A stretch of DNA of 64,000 bases from Macrothele yani. Taxonomy: Eukaryota > Arthropoda > Arachnida > Araneae > Macrothelidae. Under the pieces are notes generated by a model. That model was not told where the DNA came from and made no database searches. It saw nothing but the letters and a program-made list of their open reading frames with translations. Shown here piece by piece: positions 33,043 to 44,329 of the stretch. The stretch lies in the NCBI GenBank assembly GCA_039090855.1, contig CM076996.1, forward strand, positions 51,550,469-51,614,468, given 5' to 3'. Each line of letters opens with the position of its first letter. Position 1 is the first letter of the stretch. Made by a program: the position numbers and the translations under genes.

Positions 33043-35474
33043 ATGCCTAAATCCAAAACGAAATTTCAAGATGCGTGGGTCGCCAAAGACTTGGACGGAG
33101 TGAAGTTGAAAGAATGGTGTTCTGCAACTGAAACAATATTTTCTGCTAAGTGTATATTGTGTTCAGAAATTTTCAACATTTCTAATCGTGGCTTTTCACA
33201 AGTAAAAGCGCATCATAAAGGAAAAAAACATTTGCAGAAATTTCAAAGTAAATTTCAAAATAAGTCCATCCTGAAAGCCTTTGGAGGACGGGATCTTCAG
33301 CCCAAAACAAATATTAGTGAAGTACTGAGTCATGATTTACAGTTGGCTAAAGCCGAAGCATTATGGGCCATGAAAGTTGCTAAGGACAATATGTCTTTTG
33401 TTTCATGCACTGAAACAGTTGAACTTTTCAAAGAAATGTTTCCTGATTCTGCTATTGCAGCCGAAATGCAACTTAAAGAAAAAAGTTGCTTATGTGATAT
33501 CACATGGATTGTCAAAATATTTTGAAGAGGATTTGAAAAAAGACATTGCATCTAGTAGCCCAGGAAAGGTTACTATAGCATTTGATGAAACTACAAATAC
33601 ACAAGTGAAACGGCAGTTGGATGTGTATCTCAGGTACTGGTCTTCAGAAATAAATTCAGTTTCTTGCCGATACCTAACAAGCGTTTTTCTGGGTCATGCA
33701 ACAGCAGATATTTTGCTAAAAGAAATTCTTGATGTGTTATCATCCTTCAATATTTCGTTGAACAGAATTATTTGTGTATCCATGGACAGCCCAAATGTAA
33801 ATAAGTGCTTTTTACGCAAATTCAATGAAGTTGTAAAACAAGAAACAGGCCAGAAATCTTTGGAACTAGGTTTTTGCAACCTGCATGTTGTTAGTAATGC
33901 ATTTAAAATTTTTTTGACAAGCTTAAATATAGATTTTGACGAATTTGCTACTGATATGCATTACTTTTTAAAGAGTAGTGCTGCAAGACGAGAGGATTAT
34001 AAATCTGTCGAGGATATAACATTGGTCACTGCCAAATTTCTTTTGCGTCATGTCAGCAACAGATGGTTAACCGTTGGTTCTGTAGCCCAGAGGCTCTTGG
34101 ATCAATGGCTAAATATTACAGAATATTTTTTAAACTTCTTGCCATCTCAAAAAATATTTGAAAAACAACTGCGCAATTCGGCAAGGTATAAAAGAATTCA
34201 CTGTTTCCTGAAAAATGAGCTTACTCCTTGCTATTTAGCATTAATTTCATTTTCACACCAAAATTTTGAAAAGTTTTCATTATGTTATCAGAGTGAAGAA
34301 CCAAAAATACACCAGTTATATTCTGATTTAAATACTTTAATGAGGAATGTTATGGCTCAGTTTATCCAAGATGATGTTAGCAGGGAAATTTGGAGAAGAC
34401 CTAAATAATGTAGATTTTGAAAACAAAAATTCATGGAAAAAACTAGGGGAGTTAGAAGTTGGTATGAAGACAAAAAATCTCCTCAGGAATGTTCAGGAGA
34501 CCAGGCAGAAATTATTTCTCTTAGATGTAAGATCATCACTAATTGCAACCACAAAATATTTAAAGTCAAATTTGCCATTCTGCAATCAAAAGCTAAGAGA
34601 CATAGAAGTTTTAAAGGTAAAAGAACCAAAGAAAGAGTCAACTCAACTTTCAGTCACTGAAGGACTTTCGGAAATAACCAGAATTTCAAGTGTTTTGCAT
34701 CTTTCTGAGGAACAAATTGATAGAGTAAGAGAAGAGTGGAAACTTTTAAATTGCGATAAGCCAACTCTAGATGAACTAGTGAAATTTTCAGAGGAAGGGC
34801 ATATTCCAGTGCGGATTGATCATTACTGGCGTAATATATTTAGTATTAAAGACTCTAGCGGAAAAGAAAAATACTCAAATCTTGCTAAACTCATAAAGTC
34901 AATTTTAGTTTTACCTCATGGTAATGCTGATGCAGAAAGGGGATTTTCGGTTAACACTGCTCTGTTAAGGAAGGACAAATCTAACTTAAAAGACTCAACT
35001 ATAACATCATTAAGAATAGTTAAAGGGGCCATTAAACACTATGGATGTGTAAGTAAAGTTCCCATAACAAGAAATTTGTTAAATAGTGTTCATGATTCAC
35101 ATAAATTTTATAAAGAGTATGTTGATAAGCTGAAGGAAGAAGAATAAAAAAAGGTAAAAGAAAGGAAGCAGAAAGAGAGGGAAAATAAGGAAAAGCAGCT
35201 AGAGAAAAAAAGAAAAGCTGAGTTTGATGACAAAATAAAAGAAAATGATGCAGAAATAAATAGACTTAAAAACGATAAAGAAGCCTCCCTAGCAATAATT
35301 CAAGAGGGAACAGAAAGAATGAGAAAAGCTGTAGAAAAACAAAATACTGTTGAAATAGCAGTTGCCTTTAACTTGATCATACAAGGTTCAGCTGAAATAA
35401 AGAAAACTGAAAGTAAATTAGTTGTGGTAGAAGCAGAAAAAGATAGGCTAATCAGGAAAAGGTTAAAACAATAA
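33043..35474 (+). pseudogene. hAT-like transposase with coiled-coil tail
   Basis: Start chosen at the ATG of MPKSKTKFQDAW (33043), because codons upstream are hydrophobic and lack family character. An N-terminal zinc finger (CILCSEIFN, then HHKGKKH) is followed by a frameshift near 33480. The catalytic region holds VTIAFDETTNTQVKRQ (first Asp) and GFCNLHVVSNAFK, the hAT CxxH motif, near 33890. A second frameshift lies near 34390. The dimerisation region reads LVLPHGNADAERGFSVNT near 34905-34955. A TAA at 35145-35147 precedes another 108 open codons, extremely Lys/Glu-rich and predicted coiled coil, ending at 35474. With only two shifts this is the best preserved hAT here. Confidence 0.86.
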
Positions 35475-35750
35475 TATGAAAAAAGTAATTCAGTGAACAA
35501 TTGTACATAGTTCTTGGTTTTCAATTACCTTTTTAGGATATTATAATTTAATGTGAAACCTGAAAACTTTACTGTGAAAATTGTGAATTGCTTCTGGTTC
35601 AACAGCATATTAGTGTTCAAAGTGAAACTTGAATGTGGTAAATATACTTGAATATGATAATAACACGTGAAAAGATAAGAACTGAACATTAGAAGTAAAT
35701 CATACTTAAACTTTAGACATTAGACGTTATGCAAAAAATTTGGCTGTTAA

Positions 35751-36301
35751 CTTCGACCATATATACTAATGGACTGCACATTGGCAATAGCTGCATCAAA
35801 GCCGCCATGGCTCAAACATTGGGCACGTCATCATCAGACTCCAAATTTTGTGTAAAAATGCTGTTATGATTACTAATTTACGCTGCAGAACTTCAGTGTT
35901 TTCGGTGTATTATGTGAATGCGCTTCATATATAATGAAAACTCTTCAGGTAAGTTTACTTATGAGCTATATACATGCATGATCGGGTTGTTTACATTTTG
36001 TGATTTATAATGTGATGAACATTTGCGAAGAATTTGGAACATGCATTCCATTTTTTTCTTAAGTTACTATATTTTTATATCAATAGCTGCAAGTTTCTGG
36101 TTAAGTAATTGAACTTTATTGACTTAGGTATTTAATTCGTTTCTTACCCATGAAAAATCATAGAACTTTCTTTACTATATCGCTCAGAGCAACCATAAGC
36201 ACAGCAGGTGTAACCCATCTTTTTGACTGTTGTCATGTGATTTTATGTTGGAGCCAGAAATTTTGATGTCATGCGCAGTCTATCAGTATATATGGTTGAA
36301 G
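35751..36301. mobile_element. ~550-bp inverted-repeat element (MITE-like) inside the hAT
   Basis: CTTCGACCATATATACTAAT at the left pairs with the reverse complement of the right end, CTTCAACCATATATACTGAT, and the match continues for about 10 more bases (GGACTGCACA against AGACTGCGCA). No coding region lies between. No target duplication was identified, so the class is unknown. Confidence 0.65.
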
Positions 36302-36692
36302 GGTGTGAAGCAAACTCTTTACAATGTATACAAAGTTGTTTTACTAGATGTATACAAATATACATCTAGTTTTTATTGAAATACACTCCTAAAATTTTCC
36401 TAAAATTTTTCTAAAAATTCCTAAAATTCCTAAAATTCCTACCTAAAATTTTCCAGAAGTATGCTATGATCCCTGCAACCCTCTAATATAACACCCAACA
36501 ATCTTTCCTTTCTCAAAGTCAAGTCTCTCCCGCCGCGACATTTTCACTCAACCTCACAGTGCGATACGATTGCGGTTAGCTGTAGGCTTGTTTTTATACC
36601 ATTTGCAGCTGTACCGCACGTCTTAACAACGCAGCAGATCCGTTCATTTGCTTTTGAAGGGGTGTCCAGTGACTTTTGTCAATATAGTGTAT

Positions 36693-37049
36693 ATTTTGAT
36701 TTAAAAAGTGTTGATAAATGACATTGCTTTTTTTAAATGTGCTAAGTACAGTGGAGCTTCGGTTATGCATTTTTCAAGGGTATGGTCTTAAAAAATGTGT
36801 AAATCTAAAAAAATTATAAAAGAAATTTCAAAAATGTTAAATATTGTGAAATTTTGAGTGCCTCCAAAAGAAAAAAATGCACATAATTTTAGATTGCACT
36901 AATTTGTAATGTAACACATATAGATACTTCATACACATGAATATTTTATTTGCTATCTTTTGTCTATTTTGACTTATGTATTAATTTTTGATTCTAATTT
37001 CATTATAAAAACTATGTTAAAAATTCTGTATGATTTCATATTTTCAATA
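36693..37049. other. Non-coding; one Tigger-like terminus
   Basis: ACAGTGGAGCTTCGGTTATG at about 36749 resembles a single end of a pogo/Tigger-type element (compare the reversed ACAGTGGAACCTTGGTTAAA near 46440). No partner end was found nearby. Confidence 0.4.
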
Positions 37050-37374
37050 TACCTGGTGATCACAATTAAAGCACCCCTATTTAACACTCTCTGGAGAGAT
37101 ATCTAGCAGTCCAAACGCAACCAAATTAGTTATGCTGACGATTCAGGACATGTGAAAGAGATTTCCGAAAAAAAAAAAAAAAAGTCACCGCCAGGGATTT
37201 CAGGCGCTGCAAGCTGCGATAATATAGACAATGGCGCTACGAGCGACAAGAATGCGTATCATTTGCATAAGGCACACGCGCTGCGGGCGATTCCATGGTA
37301 TAAAACTGTCCTGGGCATGGTGAATGCTATTTGTATTCCCCGCAGTGGGTATCACCTTGTCAGAATGCGCTCTT

Positions 37375-37990
37375 CTTGTGAAGCTGTTTGATGAAAACGC
37401 GAGCAATGCTGCCGCTGCGCTTCGAGAATTCTGACGTCATAAGAAAGGTCCATTGACTCCATGCGCCCTCAGAAGAATTATTGCTTGTTTCGAGGAAACT
37501 GGATGTCTACGCGTTCAACCAGGGTGAGAGCGCAAACCTATAGCTCCAGAAGTGGTTGACGATATAACCACGGCGCTTGTGGATTGCTCCATGGATAATG
37601 TGTATCAGGTTTCAGTGATGCACGAGCAGTGTCGTGGAAGCTGGATGTGCCCTACACCACCGTGTGGAAGGTACCGAGAAAGGTGTTGCATTTCTTTCCA
37701 TAAAAAATCAGTCGCACCCAACAGTTGATTGACGGTGACAAGGACACCCGACTGACCTTTGCATTGACCTTCCTTGATAGAATGGAAGGTGACGATGCGT
37801 GGCCATGGGAGATCTGGTGGAGTGACAAGGCACATTTTCACCTTAATGGAACAGTCAACACGCATAACTGTCGCATTTGGGTATTGCAAAATCCTCATGC
37901 ATTTCAACAGATTCCACTGTTGAAATGAAAGACAATAATCAGTTACGTTCGGCCGTTGAACACACTGCTCATCGACTTCAGGTTTTGCAA
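37375..37990 (+). pseudogene. mariner-type transposase remnant
   Basis: It starts near CTGTTTGATGAAAACGCGAG (LFDENASNAAAALREF). Then CALRRIIACFEETGC, KPIAPEVVDDIT, VPYTTVWKVPRKVLHF and QLIDGDKDTRLTF follow. The catalytic SDKAHFHLNGTVNTHNCRIW (37830-37890) has Asp kept but the usual Glu changed to Lys. LQNPHAFQQIPL follows. The last third, including the final catalytic Asp, is missing or unreadable, so the copy is internally deleted. Confidence 0.82.
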
Positions 37991-38037
37991 TTTAACAATG
38001 GGGCCCACATTTAGCAGTACCGGTTGCACCGCTAAGG

Positions 38038-38093
38038 TGTCTCCGGTATTTAATTGCACAATCTCTCCCTTATGCAATTAAATACCGGAGACA
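38038..38093. repeat. Perfect 21-bp inverted repeat
   Basis: TGTCTCCGGTATTTAATTGC plus A and its exact complement lie around a 14-nt loop, inside the 3' part of the mariner-family element. An exact arm in an otherwise worn element suggests a recent event. Confidence 0.85.
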
Positions 38094-38365
38094 ATAAAAC
38101 TTCTTGACTGTAACACATGTGTTGATTTCTGCTTCGATTTTTGTGTCGTTTCCCACGTAGAGCCGAAAATTGTCTATATTATCACAGCTTGCAGGGCCAA
38201 AAGTTTCCTAGTGGTGACTTTTGGAACTTTTTTTTTTTTGTGGAAATCTCTTCTGCATGTCCTCAATTGTCAGCATTCCAAATTTGGTTGTGTTTGGACT
38301 GCTAGATATCTCTCCACAGAGTGTTGACTAGGGATACTTTAATTATGATCACCCTGTATATATAC

Positions 38366-39433
38366 TAGAGCCCTAGCGCTGGCCCGGGCCTGCTTAGTAG
38401 TTTAAAATTTATGCACCGGGCTGGGCCTGCATTTTCATGGGTACCGTGTAGTCAGGCTGTTGATAAATTTAGGTCATTCTGTTTTTGAAGTCTCTGTCTT
38501 TCCCTTCTCGTGATCGTATTTCTTGTTTCTCACAATCATTCTTCTCTCCCGCTTTGTGCTGTTTTTATGTATTTATTTATTTTGTGCGCGTCTTTCCGTC
38601 TTTGATCTTTGGCAATCTCTCTCCCCTTTGAATCCATATTCCAATTAATTTTGGAAGTTTACACCAGAAAAACACTTGCTCCGTATGATTTTGCGTTTAT
38701 AGGAATTAGGAATCAATTAAAGCTTCAATATGCGCTGGTAAACTATTCTTAGGCTTTGTCTCTATAATTTTGATTTGTTACTTGCTTTGTTTTAAATATG
38801 GATGAATATTGGGTTGGTTAAATTAGAGGTTTGAGGAGCAAAACATCGGAAAATTGTGTTATATTTGGATTTTGGGAGTTATATCCTGAACCTGAAGGAT
38901 TAAAATCAAAGACGTCGGGCCAACAGAATGAAATCATATTCTGTGTACAAGAGTTTGCTATATTAACTATTAACCATTAAGCATGTTAGTGTGTGTGTGC
39001 ATATGTGTAACTGAGCGTCAGTTTATATTATGTTTAGGGCAAAAGTGTCAAAGAAGACAGTACTTGTCTCGTATAAACAGTGATCTGAGCGTACGAATGG
39101 TTCGATTATGAAATGGCGATAATTTACTTAAATTCACTGAAACTATTTATTGCATTTGTCGTATTTCTGGTTACTGGTGGGTTAGTTAACTTGCTTATGC
39201 CCTCTTTTTACACGAGTTTCGAGTTATTTCAAAAAGTTGCAATACAAATACTGTATGTTAAAGCAAGTGACAGTTACGCAAATGAAACCTCCTGAACGGC
39301 CGGGCCGGGTTCTGAAAAAAAAACACCGGGCCGGGCCTGACATTAACTGGGAGGGAACGGGTCGGGCCTTGCAATTAACTAGGTGGGCCCAGCTCGGACT
39401 CGGGCCTAAAACTATTGCCTCTGCAGGGCTCTA
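38366..39433. mobile_element. Non-autonomous hAT-like element with GGGCC-rich ends
   Basis: The ends are TAGAGCCCTAGCGCTGGCCC (left) and, in reverse complement, TAGAGCCCTGCAGAGGCAAT (right). Both subterminal regions are rich in GGGCC and CGGGCC while the 0.9-kb centre is AT-rich and non-coding. Flanks are TATATATAC and ATATATATG, so an 8-bp duplication cannot be read with certainty. Confidence 0.65.
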
Positions 39434-39948
39434 ATATATATGCATGAAAAAGCAATTTACCTTTGAAATTCTAAGTCATAAATTCGAATCTGATTTTGTA
39501 TTATATTCAAAACACTTATTATACATCGTTTACTTCTAAGTATCTCTCTTTTCAAAGCAGTTTGTACACTAGTTGATGTAGCATACCTGAAAGTCTTCTG
39601 ATTTTTCCGTAAATTTTACGGAAACCTGCCAAGTCATCGATTTTTTCATAATTTTTACGGAAATCTGTGTTACCTTACGATTTTACAAATGCTCTGGGTT
39701 TCTTATGGATTTTGACAAATTTGAGACTTTTTTTTGGTTAAGTTTTAAGAAATGTATCATTTTTAAATACTGGTATTTTATTTCTGCATTATTTAAAAGT
39801 TGTTCACATTGTTTTAGAATAAAGGATTTTTTGTAACATTGTTTGAGAATGCGAAAGTGGGGGGTGTCTATCATTCAGTCGTAAGTCCGTGAAATTTTAT
39901 GTGCTACTTCCGCCTGGCGTTTCCTGCAGCACAATTTGAACTGTGAGA

Positions 39949-40176
39949 GCCGCCCCGGTGGCGCAGTGGTCTAGGCGATGGCCTCTGATCATTCGTCCAA
40001 ACGGGGTTTGGGTTCGAATCCCAGTGAGGCATGGATGTTGTGTTTGTCTTACGGCACTGGCTCTCTCCCTTCCCTGGAACCAGTGGCCCTAACTTTGGCA
40101 CGGGCAACTACTTATAGCCCATTGAGTTGCTCACGGTGGTAGTTAAAAATCCAATAAAAAAAAAACAAAAAAAAAC
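39949..40176 (+). mobile_element. tRNA-derived SINE, copy 6
   Basis: Full-length: box A TGGCGCAGTGG, box B GGTTCGAATCC, common body, A-rich tail. CTGTGAGA at 39941-39948 and 40177-40184 is its target duplication. It is followed by a (CT)n microsatellite at about 40203-40230. Confidence 0.95.
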
Positions 40177-40815
40177 CTGTGAGACTGGAGCGAAACACAC
40201 TACAGCTCTCTCTCTCTCTGTCTCTCTCTGTGACCCCACCCACCCCAGCGGTTTCTCCGTCACATTTTGATGGCAAGTGGTATAAAAATACAAAAGTTTA
40301 TCTCCGTGGATTTTTCATGAAAATGTCTGAAATTTTGGTCAACAGAAATCGCTAATAGGAATGAGCCCTTTAAATTTTGTGTCAGTCGATTAAAAACTTT
40401 TTAAACAAGCCATAATTTATTTCATTTGCTCTTTATTTTGTGGCTGGCATGCCCAGAATTTGTAATCAGCATTTTAAGGCTAATTTAAAAACTTTTATAC
40501 CAATTCACTTGAAATTTTTAGGGTCATCATCTCTAATCCAATTACGGTATATATAAAAATTTCAGCCAGTTATGTAAAGAATTCAGGAAGATAGTTTTCT
40601 TAATTTTTATCCAGTCCTGGCACAGGGAAAATTAAAGCAAGGCGAAGTTTCTGCCGTTGCCGGAAGCTAAGGAAGAAAGAAAGCCCTCTCAGTCTTTTAA
40701 TGCTCCAGTTTTGAGTGGTAGCTAGGCATTTTGTGTGTGCCTTTCTTTTTTAAACTTCACGAGTCCAAAAGTGGCCAGAGTTTTTAGACTGAGTTCAAGA
40801 ATAAAAGCAGTAATA

Positions 40816-41586
40816 ATGAATAAAAAGCAATATTCGCAGCTGTTTAGAGGAAATTATTTATTAGAATTTACCAACATAAAACGGTCCAACAAAAGAGACA
40901 AATATGCTTTTTGTAGTGTATGCATGAGTGATTTCTGGATATGCCACCGAGGAAAGCATGACATTTCAAAGCATTAAAAATCACAAAAACATGCATCAAA
41001 TGTGAAGGAAGCAGAGGAAAATGCTAAGGTTAGTTTATTTTTTAAAAATCCACTGCTGATCATGCTGGACAGTTGTTCAAGAAGATGTTTTCTGACTCTG
41101 AAATCGCGAAGAAATATTCTTTTGCAAGGACAAAGACCACTGCCATTGTCCGGGAAATGGGCAGTGTGAAGCAAATCAAAATAGTTAGCATTTGCAAAAT
41201 ACTGCATTCTCTGTAGCCATTGATGGCAGTAATGATAGTGAAAGCAAATTATATCTTATTGTGGTAACCTATCATGATAGTGCTGAAAACAAAATTCAAA
41301 GTTGCCTCTTATCGGTTCCAAATTTAAATGGAGATGCCACTAGAAGAAATATTGCCAATTTAGTAATTAATAAATTTGAACGTTTTCAAATTCCGTTTTC
41401 AAAATGTATGACATTTGGTGCTGACAATGCAGCAGTAATGTAATGTTGGGACGGAAAAATGATGTAGCCTCATTTCTGAAAGAACAGCAGCAAGAATTAA
41501 TTGTTATTGGTTGTCCGTGCCACCTAATTAATTTTAGCAGCAGAAAAAACAACTTTAATTTTGCCAGTAAATATTGACCAAGTATT
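40816..41586 (+). pseudogene. hAT transposase, 5' part
   Basis: It begins MNKKQYSQLFRGNYLLEF. A BED-like zinc finger follows (CSVCMSDFWICHRGKHDISKH, with a stop just after). Then KMFSDSEIA-type text, NTAFSVAIDGSNDSESKLYL (first catalytic region, near 41210) and MTFGADNAAVM near 41410 appear. The hAT CxxH motif VIGCPCHLINFS lies near 41505-41540. A PLE interrupts the gene at 41587; it resumes at 44441. Several frameshifts. Confidence 0.82.
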
Positions 41587-41595
41587 GGTAGACAT

Positions 41596-41660
41596 CCAAT
41601 GATCAGGTAAAACGCTGTGTTATGCATGATTAAAACGAAGTCCAAAGATGACATATGTAC
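41596..41660 (+). repeat. PLE 2 inverted terminal repeat, 3' side
   Basis: Pairs with 44330-44394 over about 65 bp with a handful of mismatches. PLEs often carry inverted or direct partial copies of their terminal region. Confidence 0.9.
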
Positions 41661-41713
41661 TTCGTAAAATTACATTTAATCATACTTAATTATATACAAA
41701 GATTAAAATGACA

Positions 41714-41758
41714 CTCATAAGATCTTTCGGACTCCCCTGGAGTCCTTCATCAGATAAA
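41714..41758 (-). ncRNA. Hammerhead ribozyme-like motif in PLE 2 3' region
   Basis: On the minus strand: CTGATGA (41753-41747), a perfect 7-bp stem GGACTCC/GGAGTCC (41745-41729) with a 3-nt loop, then GAAA (41728-41725), then AGATCT overlapping its last A, then T and ATGAG. CUGAUGA and GAAA around stem II are the hammerhead core. ATGAG can pair with TTTAT just before CTGATGA to form stem I (with G-U pairs). AGATCT is self-complementary, so stem III could form between two copies, as in the dimeric hammerheads known from Penelope-like elements. Cleavage would fall after the U following AGAUCU. Activity is inference; one extra A sits between CUGAUGA and stem II. Confidence 0.72.
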
Positions 41759-41943
41759 AAATAATGACCGCATGAAAGGTTGTCGTTGCATATAAATAAG
41801 ATAGTCGTTGCCACTGAATAATGCCATTCACAGAACCAAATAAAAGTCAAGCAATTTACATACCAATAGCCTGCACCAAACACAGGTAAGGAGATGACAC
41901 ACACTGTTCCAGACTTCAGGGTGGAGTAGGATTTTCTTTAATT

Positions 41944-44010
41944 TTAATAGGTACCATAGCTTTCCAAGCCTGAGAAACTTTGGTAGATCAATCCTCGTTT
42001 GCAACACATATTAAAGAACCTGTGAATGTACAGACTCTCTGTAAAGCGAATTTGATTCTTACTGGTAGAGGTTGTCAAGATCCTGGTTTCTTCCCAGTGT
42101 GGGTAGTAAGTTCCCGAAGTAACGAGGCGAGATAAAGCTGTAGATGGAGCATGCATTTTAATGTTGTATTTGTGTTCCGAAAAACGCAGTTTGACATTCC
42201 TAATCGTAGAACCCACATACATCTGTACATCGGAGGGGGGGGGGGGCTCTGGGTCCACTAGCTTCAGAGGGATCTTGTACACCCCAAATCGTTCCAGATG
42301 GTTCACCGGATCTCTGTCTTTACGTACCAAATCAAAGAAACTGTTTGTTCTAAGACCAAAATCTAGGTTGTTCTTACGACATATGTTTTTTAAAATGTTT
42401 GTGACTCTGGGGACAAAGTCCATAGAACCCACGAATCGATGTTTAGGTTGATCACCCCTTAAAGTGGTAGATGTCAATCTTCTAGTTTTTGGTATGATCC
42501 TGTTGACATTATCATTAGGATACCCAAATGTTACAGCAAGGTCAGAAACCCACTGCAGTTCTGCCGATAAAAGCACATGATTAGAAGAGTGAGTGAATGC
42601 CCTATGGACAAGAAAGTAAAAAGTAGATAGTTTATAGTTGTTAGGGTGTGCAGAGGAAAACGGAATAATAGCCGGTGAAAAAGAAAGTTTGCGGTAAACT
42701 GAGAATCTTAATTGATTGGAAACTGGTTGCCTGTGAATCAGGAAATCCAGAAAAGGGGGTGATCCATTGGACTCCAATTCCACTGTGAACCTAATGGAAG
42801 GAAGAAAGGACGACATTAAATCTGCAAAATTTAACAAATTATCCGACGTCGTCCGCGTAGCGCAGAAATAACAGAGGTTTAATGGGGCAAGATGCCAAAA
42901 CAGAATGCCCCGAATGTTACACAACAATTTCTGTCCGTAATGGGGAGAGGGGTGATCCCATTGGGGCACCTTCAAGCTGCCTAAAGATTTGACCATTGAA
43001 CCAGAAAAAAGACCTGCAATGGATAAGGCAAAGAGCCCTTAGAATAGCTTGAATAACCTCACTGGGGTAAACTGCCAAAGTGGTGAGTTTTTCACCTATG
43101 AGATCATGGGCAAGAGAAACTGGGACATTCGGAAAAAGTGAAATGATGTCTAATGAAGCAAGAATAAAGTTAGAGGGTAAATGAGTAACAGATTTGGTTA
43201 AATTAATGGCCTGAACCGAGTTGGATACAGAATGTGGTGACCCAGCAAACAAAGAGGAAAGGAGGCGGGCCAACGCTTGTGTTCTAGGGGGGTTGGTGGG
43301 ACTAGTGCATCCGGAGAAAAGGGGGCGGACAGAATGACCCTCCTTGTGAAGCTTAATGGTGCCAAATAATTCTGGGATGCATGGGCCTGGAGGAGGATGC
43401 AACGGAAAAACCAACACAGGGGAAAGACAATCGTGATTTTTTAATTTGCTGAGAGCTGTTAAGGTACTAGCAGTGGGGCCAGAAGAGACATGAGAAAGAG
43501 AAATGTTAGTCAGGGCTTCACTCATCTTACTAACATACTCGTCCTTATTCATGCACACCATTTGAGAGGTCTTATCAGCTTTTATGATGGTAATGTTCGG
43601 TGCTGAACTCAGTAGTCTTAATTCTTTTAGTTCAGCGCTAAAAAGAGTGAAATCCCGTTGATTGCAAGAAGGTTTCAAGTTTTGAATACTATGAGCAACC
43701 CTGTAACAAGATGGTTCTTGCTGTTGAAGTGTTAAGGCTGAGATGATTTGTTTGGCTTGTGGAATAACTTGTAGTTTATCTGGCCTAAGGGCTGGGAAGC
43801 AAACTTTTGGCCTCTTTGTAATGCTGAAATTTGTAGAGGAGTCAACAAATGATCACTTAGATTAATAAAACTAGGTTGTAACTTTAATTTCATCAAAGTT
43901 TGATGGGAACCAGTTGAGAAATGAGTAACCAGTTCCTGAGCCACTAAATGCCTTAAATTGTGATTGCCAGTCCTGCTGTATGCTTGAGCAACTGAGTTAC
44001 AAGTAGCCAA
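41944..44010 (-). pseudogene. Penelope-like reverse transcriptase with GIY-YIG endonuclease (PLE 2)
   Basis: Read downward in three pieces: 44010-43732 (N-terminal), 43678-42917 and 42996-41944. Motifs: ITIIKADKTSQMVCMNKDEY (the ADKT box), CIPELFGTIKLHKEGHSVRP, FILASLDIISLFPNVPV (DIxSLFPNVP box) and FFWFNGQIFRQLEGAPMGSP. The catalytic YADD at 42859-42848 is in a frame that differs from its surroundings. Then come GSPPFLDFLIHR and a GIY-YIG-type domain (FGVYKIPLKLV, DVQMYVGST, LRFSEHKYNIK) with a conserved Glu in IRFTESLYIHRF. It is nearly full length with two or three shifts, so fairly recent. Confidence 0.9.
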
Positions 44011-44329
44011 AATAGTGACTAAAAATCTGTCAAAAACGATCGAGTGAAGCCACTGAGACAGATGTGCATATGTTAAGTAAGATTTTCTATGAAGGAAATC
44101 TACGTAACCGCTCTTCTGCCGGATCGCTGATTGCAGTCTTTTTCGTTCAGCATTTTTGATGATGACAGCATCTTGTCGGGAAATGGGTTTACACCGAATA
44201 TTAAGGAATTGGGGTATGACTCCTAAGTCTTTTACAGTTTATGAGGAAAGACAGATGTGTTCCTTGAATCTCCAACTTGCACCTGAAGGAACAAAATGGA
44301 GCTCCAGCATGATCAGCACCATTAATGAA

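Larger units (their letters stand above)
32171..36475 (+). mobile_element. hAT-type element with CCTAAAATT subterminal repeats
   Basis: Ends are CAGGGATC on the left and GATCCCTG on the right, flanked by CAACCC at 32165-32170 and 36476-36481. Just inside each end are many copies of CCTAAAATT (left, 32188-32275) or related CCTAAAAWTT strings (right, 36386-36452), typical subterminal binding-site repeats. The Tc1 frame is continuous across one CAACCC. The element is 4,305 bp. Confidence 0.88.
31176..36692 (-). mobile_element. Tc1-like element carrying a nested hAT
   Basis: Inverted ends TACACTATGTTGACAAAAGT (left) and, in reverse complement, TACACTATATTGACAAAAGT (right), continuing CACTGRACACC, flanked by TA. 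Without the 4.3-kb hAT and one 6-bp repeat it would be about 1.2 kb, the usual Tc1 size. Confidence 0.92.
37050..38360 (+). mobile_element. mariner-family element with ~190-bp inverted repeats
   Basis: The left end starts TACCTGGTGATCACAATTAA and the right end, in reverse complement, TACAGGGTGATCATAATTAA. The inverted similarity continues for about 190 bp, through GGAGAGATATCTAGCAGTCC, GTCACCRCYAGG and GATAATATAGACAAT. TA flanks both ends. The internal region holds a decayed transposase. Confidence 0.88.

Noticed and set aside
37200..38200. 37200-38200 as a host exon cluster
   Set aside because: The open pieces carry mariner transposase motifs and lie between long inverted repeats.
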